Origin: Alteribacter populi
GTDB taxonomy: Bacteria > Bacillota > Bacilli > Bacillales > Salisediminibacteriaceae
DNA length: 64,000 bases
Direction: 5' to 3'
NCBI RefSeq assembly: GCF_002352765.1
Contig: NZ_KZ293963.1
Span: 2,874,368 to 2,938,367, forward strand
Part shown: piece after piece, positions 63,412 through 64,000 of the stretch
Numbering within the stretch: position 1 is the first letter of the stretch
How the letters are laid out: the number at the start of each line of letters is the position of its first letter
Made by a program: the position numbers and the translations under genes
The notes under the pieces: generated by a model
Told to the model about the DNA's origin: nothing
The model's database searches: none
What the model saw: only the letters and a program-made list of their open reading frames with translations

Positions 63412-64000
63412 GTCGAGTAGGATGAGGGTTCACACCTTCATCCCCTCTCAAGAACCGTGCGTGCGGTACTACCGCACACGGCTCTTCCCTGTACTATTCA
63501 CTTGAAGCAAAGGTTAATTCTGGGTTGGTTTTCGCTACTTCAGCTATTCTCATCAGTTTCGTTTCCATGACATTTTTTTCCTCCTACCTCTGTGTGTAGT
63601 TCATGTGTCCCTGATAAGACCCATACAGGGTGGATGCCTTTCCTCAGTCGGAGTTACCCGATGTCATCGGTACTACGCATCCATCCGACTTCCTGAATGA
63701 CATTTGGTTTTCTCACTTTGTATCGCTTGTCCACCATACTTTCTATCCGAAAGATCATTCAGGATCTCCCGAGTTGCCATATCCTAACGATGTCCAGCGT
63801 GCCGAGGTCACAGACTCCGGGGAAACCTCTCCTCACTCGCCCTATCGTTTGGAGAGATGTTGCTTTCTGAGAGTATAAGATCATCAGCTTTCCCAGGTCA
63901 TAAGATATCGGAGCTCTATCCCTTCAACCGCTTGGCTTACGGCCCACTGTCTTACTGTCTATGCTTAAAGATTATGGTTACCCACAACCCTCCAAGACTC
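63412..64000 (-). mobile_element. Group II intron, 3' part, with an almost fully deleted reverse transcriptase (continues past right edge)
   Basis: On the minus strand, domain V (63451-63486) begins GAGCCGTG with the catalytic AGC triad and closes with CACGGTTCTT. Domain VI follows and ends CCTACTCGAC at 63412. Upstream lies structured intron RNA without a gene. A start codon at 63568, behind AGGAGG, opens METKLMRIAEVAKTNPELTF, the standard N-terminus of intron-encoded reverse transcriptases, but the frame stops at 63494 after 24 codons and runs straight into domain V. So the RT has been deleted. Splicing in trans by a full-length relative is possible. Confidence 0.8.
63494..63568 (-). pseudogene. 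Reverse transcriptase/maturase remnant of the group II intron (24 codons)
   Basis: Only the first about 22 residues of the RT survive, then SE and TAG. The ribosome site AGGAGG is intact. About 1.2 kb of coding sequence expected for an intron RT is missing. Confidence 0.75.

Noticed and set aside
63630..63878. An 82-codon plus-strand frame at the right edge.
   Set aside because: It is antisense to the structured RNA of the group II intron.

Overview
This window looks like a Bacillaceae chromosome (Firmicutes, low G+C), probably an alkaliphilic or moderately halophilic Bacillus relative. The evidence is the gene order rlmH / htrC-walJIHKR / tRNAs / purA / dnaB-rplI-gdpP-yybS / rpsR-ssb-rpsF / ychF / yyaE-yyzM / yyaC, which is the conserved left flank of the Bacillus oriC region; the acidic secreted and membrane proteins; and several interspersed repeat families of the kind seen in alkaliphilic bacilli. 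oriC and parB themselves are not visible and should lie beyond the right edge.

Region 1 (1-11,853, all minus strand) is a thiopeptide-like RiPP gene cluster. From 5' to 3' it holds an unlisted 58-residue Ser/Cys-rich precursor (11677-11853), a LanB elimination-type protein, a LanB glutamylation-type dehydratase, an ABC-2 exporter pair, a probable RiPP-recognition/E1-like partner, a YcaO cyclodehydratase, a SagB-like protein, a second LanB-C-like protein (candidate [4+2] pyridine synthase), a canonical SagB azoline dehydrogenase, and a further E1-like partner cut by the window edge. Together these would turn Cys into thiazoles, Ser/Thr into dehydroamino acids, and possibly close a pyridine macrocycle before export. 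This is the most interesting system in the window.

Region 2 (12-33.7 kb) is accessory and metabolic: a small membrane protein, glutamate synthase gltB-gltD, a six-TM chemoreceptor, a decayed pentapeptide-repeat gene, a nitrilase-family amidase, a polar amino-acid ABC transporter, a glutaredoxin-like protein, malate:quinone oxidoreductase, an AlkD-like protein, a TPR/aminoglycoside-phosphotransferase-like fusion and a SEC-C protein. It is dense in repeats: a GC-rich tandem repeat at 19.5-23.4 kb, a structured repeat found three times 3' of genes, and a transposase remnant.

Region 3 (33.8-63.3 kb) is the conserved origin-proximal core: rlmH, a DnaA-box cluster, the WalRK cell-wall control operon with its accessory proteins and HtrC protease, an M23 endopeptidase, six tRNA genes, purA, dnaB, rplI, the c-di-AMP phosphodiesterase gdpP, yybS, the rpsF-ssb-rpsR operon behind a clear promoter and a candidate S6:S18 leader, ychF, yyaE, yyzM, a YkvI-family transporter and yyaC. 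A secreted subtilisin and a divergent NprR/PlcR-type regulator without an adjacent signal-peptide gene are inserted between rpsF and ychF. The right edge (63,412-64,000) is the 3' part of a group II intron whose reverse transcriptase has been reduced to about 24 codons.
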